From Streptomyces nojiriensis (GTDB lineage Bacteria; Actinomycetota; Actinomycetes; Streptomycetales; Streptomycetaceae), in the NCBI RefSeq assembly GCF_017639205.1, contig NZ_CP071139.1, forward strand, positions 248,001 to 312,000: a stretch of DNA of 64,000 nt, read 5' to 3'. Below, one piece after another: positions 61,023 to 64,000 of the stretch. Position 1 is the stretch's first letter, and each line of letters starts with the position of its first letter. A model generated the notes under the pieces. It had not been told where the DNA came from and did not search any database. It saw nothing but the letters and a program-made list of their open reading frames with translations. Made by a program: the position numbers and the translations under genes.

Positions 61023-61495
61023 TTACGGGGCGGGGGTGAACTCCACGTCAGTGCCGCCGCAACCGCCGCGATGTCGAGCAGCCGGTCCTTCTCCGCCTCA
61101 TCGACCGCAAGACCCCACCCGAGCTTGGTCGCGGTCCACTCAGCGCCGTACCGGCACAGCGCATCCGCGGACGGCGGCAGCCACTCCGCCGGATCCTGAT
61201 CCGCCCTTGACCGGTTCGAGTGACGGCGACCAGGGAGGCCGGCTGGCCCTGGTCGTTCGCGTACGCCTCGCGCCGCGCCGCCGTCCACGCCGACGCCCCC
61301 GAGTCCCAGGCCTCGGCAAGCGGCTCCATGTGGTCGATGTCCAGCGCCACAGCCGCCGTCACCTCCCGCTCGTCGTAGTACGACCACCACACACCCCCGG
61401 TCAGGGTGCAGCCCGGCCCGATCTCCCCGGATACACGACCGCCTCCGCCAGGAGCACCTCCTGGCGGGTGCGTGTCGCTTTGCCTGGCCCCGGGG
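61023..61495 (-). pseudogene. HNH endonuclease family protein, frameshifted (copy 3)
   Basis: Read through frame changes, the minus strand gives RTRQEVLLAEAVVYPG, CTLTGGVWWSYYDEREVTAA, VALDIDHMEPLAEAWDSGAS and AARREAYANDQ. Then come SNRSRADQDPAEWLPPSADA, YGAEWTATKLGWGLAVDEAE and TDVEFTPAP. D-I-D-H-M-x-P-L is the HNH histidine motif. This is the longest of the three copies. It is broken in at least two places and its N-terminus is lost. Confidence 0.7.
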
Positions 61496-61830
61496 CCAGG
61501 CGGTTGTGTTGCTCACGAAGTCCTGCTCCGTACGTGCCACCGCAGACGGCATCCAATTCAGGATCACGCGAAGGCTGTACCGTTGTCCCGGAAGCACCCC
61601 AACGAGTGATCACCAGATCCGCCTGTTTCGAACCGGCCGATAATCACGAGCCAGCTCGAGCGGGTACCCGAGTTTTCCGGTCCGGGTACCCGCTACGCGA
61701 CCGCTGATCAAGCGTCAATTCTTGACGGGACCGCTGTCACCAGGTGGTGCTGCCTATCGGCACCTCACCGCCCGGCGCGAACCAAGAGTTCCACAGCCAT
61801 CCGTTCTGCACGAACTGCCGACCGTTGCTA
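61496..61830. other. Intergenic region, nothing recognised
   Basis: The stretch lies between the HNH remnant and the IS630 element. A GGCCCCGGGGCC-like palindrome occurs near 61489-61500. I see no gene. Confidence 0.4.
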
Positions 61831-62936
61831 TTGATCCGAAACGCTTTGGGTTCAGGCTCGTTGATGGTGTGTGAGTGATCTGGTGGGGGATGCGCGGGCC
61901 TGGTCGCCGGATGCGCAGGAGGCTGTGCGGTTGCTGGCGGTGTCGGCTCTGGTGGAGGGCCGGGACCGGGTTGAGGTTGCCGCCCTGTTCAAGGTGTCGG
62001 TCAAGGCCGTGGACAACTGGTGGGCGAAGTGGCAAGCCGGCGGCCGGGACGCACTGCTGTCCCGCCCACGAGGCCGTCGCGTGGGTGAGCACCAGGTCCT
62101 GTCTGAGGCCGAGCAGGCCGCCGTTCGGCAGGCTGTCCTCGATCACGTCCCCTCCGACGTGGGACTTTCTGGTCAGTTGTGGACGCGGGGGCAGATAGGC
62201 GAGCTGGTCTTCAAGCTGTACGGGGTCCGCTTCACCGAGCCCGGGGTGGGCAAGTACCTCAAGCGTTGGGGGCTGACCTTCCAGCGTCCGGACAAACGGG
62301 CGGTCGAGCAGGACGCGGAAGCGGTCCGGGTCTGGCACGAGGAAACCTGGCCGGCGATCCGGGCCAGGGCGAAGGCGGAGAACGGCGAAGTTCTCTTCGG
62401 CGACCAGGTCGGGGTCCGCTCGGACCAGGTCACCGGCCGCACCTGGGGCGCCAAGGGCACGACTCCCATCGTCCGCCGCACCGGGAACCGGTTCTCCGTG
62501 AACGCGATGTCCGCGATCAGCACCCGCGGCCGGATGCACTTCATGGTCTTCACCGAGTCGTTCGACGCGAAGGTCATGTGCCGCTTCCTCGTCCGGCTCG
62601 TCGGGCACTTCGACCGGAAGATCCACCTGATCGTCGACAGGCACTCGGCCCACCGCTCGAAGACAGTCCGGGCCTGGCTCGCCGACCACCAGGACCAGAT
62701 CGAGCTGCACTTCCTGCCCTCGTACTCACCCGAGCTGAACCCCGACGAGCTGGTCAACGCCGACCTCAAACGCAGCCTGCCCCACACCCACCGGGCCAGG
62801 AACCAGGCCGAACTCGCCGCCGAAACCCGCAGATTCTTCCACAGGCGCCAGCGTCAACCACACATCGTCCGCGGTTACTTCGGCGGCCCGCACGTCCGCT
62901 ACGTCCTCGACGAGAACCCCTTGAGTTTCTGATCAA
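61831..62936 (+). mobile_element. IS630-family insertion sequence, complete
   Basis: The 1106-bp element has related inverted ends: ttgatccgaaac at 61831 and gtttctgatcaa at 62925-62936, with a further shared GGGTTC block. TA dinucleotides on both sides give the classic IS630 duplication. It contains one intact transposase gene and abuts the 3' end of the M4-like gene. Confidence 0.85.
61871..62932 (+). CDS. IS630-family transposase
   Basis: The 353-residue protein has an N-terminal HTH ([20 protein letters not shown]), a winged linker ([15 protein letters not shown]) and a DDE core: [40 protein letters not shown] and [20 protein letters not shown]. All catalytic acids are present, so it is probably active. 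It is only distantly related to the IS630 copy at 52.3 kb. Confidence 0.9.
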   Translation: MSDLVGDARAWSPDAQEAVRLLAVSALVEGRDRVEVAALFKVSVKAVDNWWAKWQAGGRDALLSRPRGRRVGEHQVLSEAEQAAVRQAVLDHVPSDVGLSGQLWTRGQIGELVFKLYGVRFTEPGVGKYLKRWGLTFQRPDKRAVEQDAEAVRVWHEETWPAIRARAKAENGEVLFGDQVGVRSDQVTGRTWGAKGTTPIVRRTGNRFSVNAMSAISTRGRMHFMVFTESFDAKVMCRFLVRLVGHFDRKIHLIVDRHSAHRSKTVRAWLADHQDQIELHFLPSYSPELNPDELVNADLKRSLPHTHRARNQAELAAETRRFFHRRQRQPHIVRGYFGGPHVRYVLDENPLSF

Positions 62937-62957
62937 TAACCGAGTGGGGACCTCGGA

Positions 62958-63969
62958 TTACGTGGAGACACCCACCGCCCCGCTCTGCTTCGAGTACGAC
63001 AGCGGTGACAACTCGGGCAGACCCTTGAAAACTTCCATTGCGATGACCTCGACGCACTTGCTGAAACGAGAGAAGGTCTGGTCGTCCCCGTCGCCGAGCA
63101 AGACAGCCTGGCCATCCCAGGCGGCGTTACGGAAGTTCTTACCGAAGTGAACGATCGCCCTGATCGGTACCCCAGGCTTCCCGATAAAGTCGCGGTCGAA
63201 CGACTCACGCAGGAACGTCGAAGCTGCCACTAGCCCGTCATAGGCGTCATCGATGGCGGGATCGCCAACCGGTTCGTCTCCTGACTTTCGAAGCACGGGC
63301 AGTTGCTTCCAGTGGTACGCCTGGCGCCCTTGGGCGTCGTAGACGATGTGTTGCATCTCGGCAGTTGCTGGTGTGCTTAGGCGCGGCCGCGTCTCCGGAA
63401 CTTCGACATGCATGTCGACCGACAGCCACCACTCGCCGTTCTCAGCCAGTACCCGTTCCTGCACCAAGGGCGGGGGAACCACACCGGACCCCGGGGGAAG
63501 GCGCAGCGACGTCGCGGCGTTCTGCGCGTTCTGCAGCCGACGCACCGACTCTTGGATCTGGTCCTTGGAGACCTTCCCGGCTTCCCCAAGAGCGTTGATG
63601 GCGTCGACGAGCCGTTGGGCGGCCTCGCTGAGGATGTCATCACGGACCCTTTCGGGAATTTCACCCTCCACGGAGTAGGGGATCATCTCCAATGCCTCGT
63701 AACCACGCAGAGTGACTTCAAAGATCGGGCTCTTATGCTGGCGGGCGAGCATGGCGCCGTGGCTCTCCCAACCGGTCCGGGTCAGCATGGAAGCATCCCA
63801 ATACCCGTACCTTCGGAAGAACGCAACGGCTGTGCTGTTACGAGCGAGCTCTGCGTACACCAGTCTTGCGGCCGTGCGCACATGGTTGCGCGCGCATCCA
63901 CGCAGTGAGGGCTGTGGCAATAACGCCACCGATCACGGTCAGAATCGCACCGAGCAGCGTGCTGTCCAC
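62958..63969 (-). pseudogene. Membrane-anchored M4-peptidase-like protein, HExxH lost
   Basis: GTG at 63969 starts VDSTLLGAILTVIGGVIATA, a membrane anchor. The frame then shifts within CGCGCG near 63895 and continues with AARLVYAELARNSTAVAFFR and a helical region. The last 130 residues match the M4 (thermolysin/protealysin) N-terminal domain: AIDDAYDGLVAASTFLRESF, RAIVHFGKNFRNAAWDGQAV and LLGDGDDQTFSRFSKCVEVI. Where M4 enzymes read GHELTHGV this one has AMEVFKGL, so both zinc His residues are missing. It ends soon after, near the IS630 element. It is a pseudoenzyme or a truncated relic. Confidence 0.65.
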
Positions 63970-64000
63970 TTAGCTTGCCGTTTAACGTCCTGCCTGAAGT

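Overview
The window is high-GC actinobacterial DNA and almost certainly Streptomyces. Supporting signs are strong G/C in third codon positions, GTG and TTG starts, the RheA/Hsp18 pair, the clpP3-clpP4-popR trio, DUF6233 proteins, an LAxTG sortase substrate and the density of broken mobile elements. It reads as accessory DNA, either a chromosome arm or a large plasmid. There are no rRNA genes, no canonical tRNA, no CRISPR array and no recognisable replication origin. Many genes carry a single-base frameshift or one stop codon, which means real decay, a noisy assembly, or both.

Layout. 0-4.4 kb: a secreted protein running off the left edge, a CPBP membrane protease, then a graveyard of fragments (IS21 tail, gpsA, replication-relaxation, a phosphotransferase) ending in an IS5-type element. 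4.5-10 kb: secreted and surface proteins, including a trypsin-like protease with a C-terminal repeat propeller. 10.6-16.4 kb: a stress island of CBM48 protein, PRC-barrel, STAS protein, RheA with its operator and Hsp18, two DUF2267 proteins, CsbD, ClpP3/ClpP4 and PopR with its box. 16.5-19.7 kb: a cassette bounded by a perfect 31-bp inverted repeat, holding a small membrane protein and a 927-residue HTH/NTPase/32-residue-repeat protein.

19.8-24.2 kb: a broken XRE/TPR regulator, then a compact peptide-modification locus. It has two tiny coupled genes, a 52-residue peptide with a duplicated LTRRLDHSVPDGDF motif, a hairpin, an HExxH protein resembling the peptide beta-hydroxylase family, and a TPR/2OG-Fe(II) oxygenase fusion. 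24.17-25.69 kb: an IS5-type element whose perfect 27-bp ends also enclose an intact contractile-injection tube gene. 25.9-31.4 kb: a phosphotransferase, a DUF6233 group, a MerR-regulated metal cassette joined to a Tn3 transposase tail, an I36-like secreted inhibitor and an ATP-dependent DNA ligase. 32.4-34.2 kb: an inverted-repeat-bounded unit with two MITE-like elements, a tRNA-like sequence and a methyltransferase.

34.5-43 kb: a DUF5753-type XRE regulator, an LAxTG-anchored ice-binding/collagen-like surface protein, a SpoIIE phosphatase, several remnants and an ArsR/DUF2071 pair. 43.5-47.4 kb: a tight four-gene operon (P5C reductase, methyltransferase, EamA exporter, sarcosine-oxidase-like flavoenzyme) that looks like a small amino-acid pathway. 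47.6-54.5 kb: nested mobile DNA (Tn3 fragment, group II intron, IS3; IS630) beside a broken pentapeptide-repeat gene and a broken trypsin/NTPase gene. 54.7-64 kb: STAS, beta-helix and ricin-lectin secreted proteins, a second DUF6233 locus, remnants of HNH nucleases and a DNA methylase, a tandem pair of tiny secreted peptides, an intact IS630 and a membrane-anchored M4-peptidase-like protein without zinc ligands.

The best candidates for something undescribed are the 21.1-24.2 kb peptide locus, the IS5-type element with a tube-protein passenger, the inverted-repeat-bounded NTPase/repeat cassette, and the paired TVQAG peptides.
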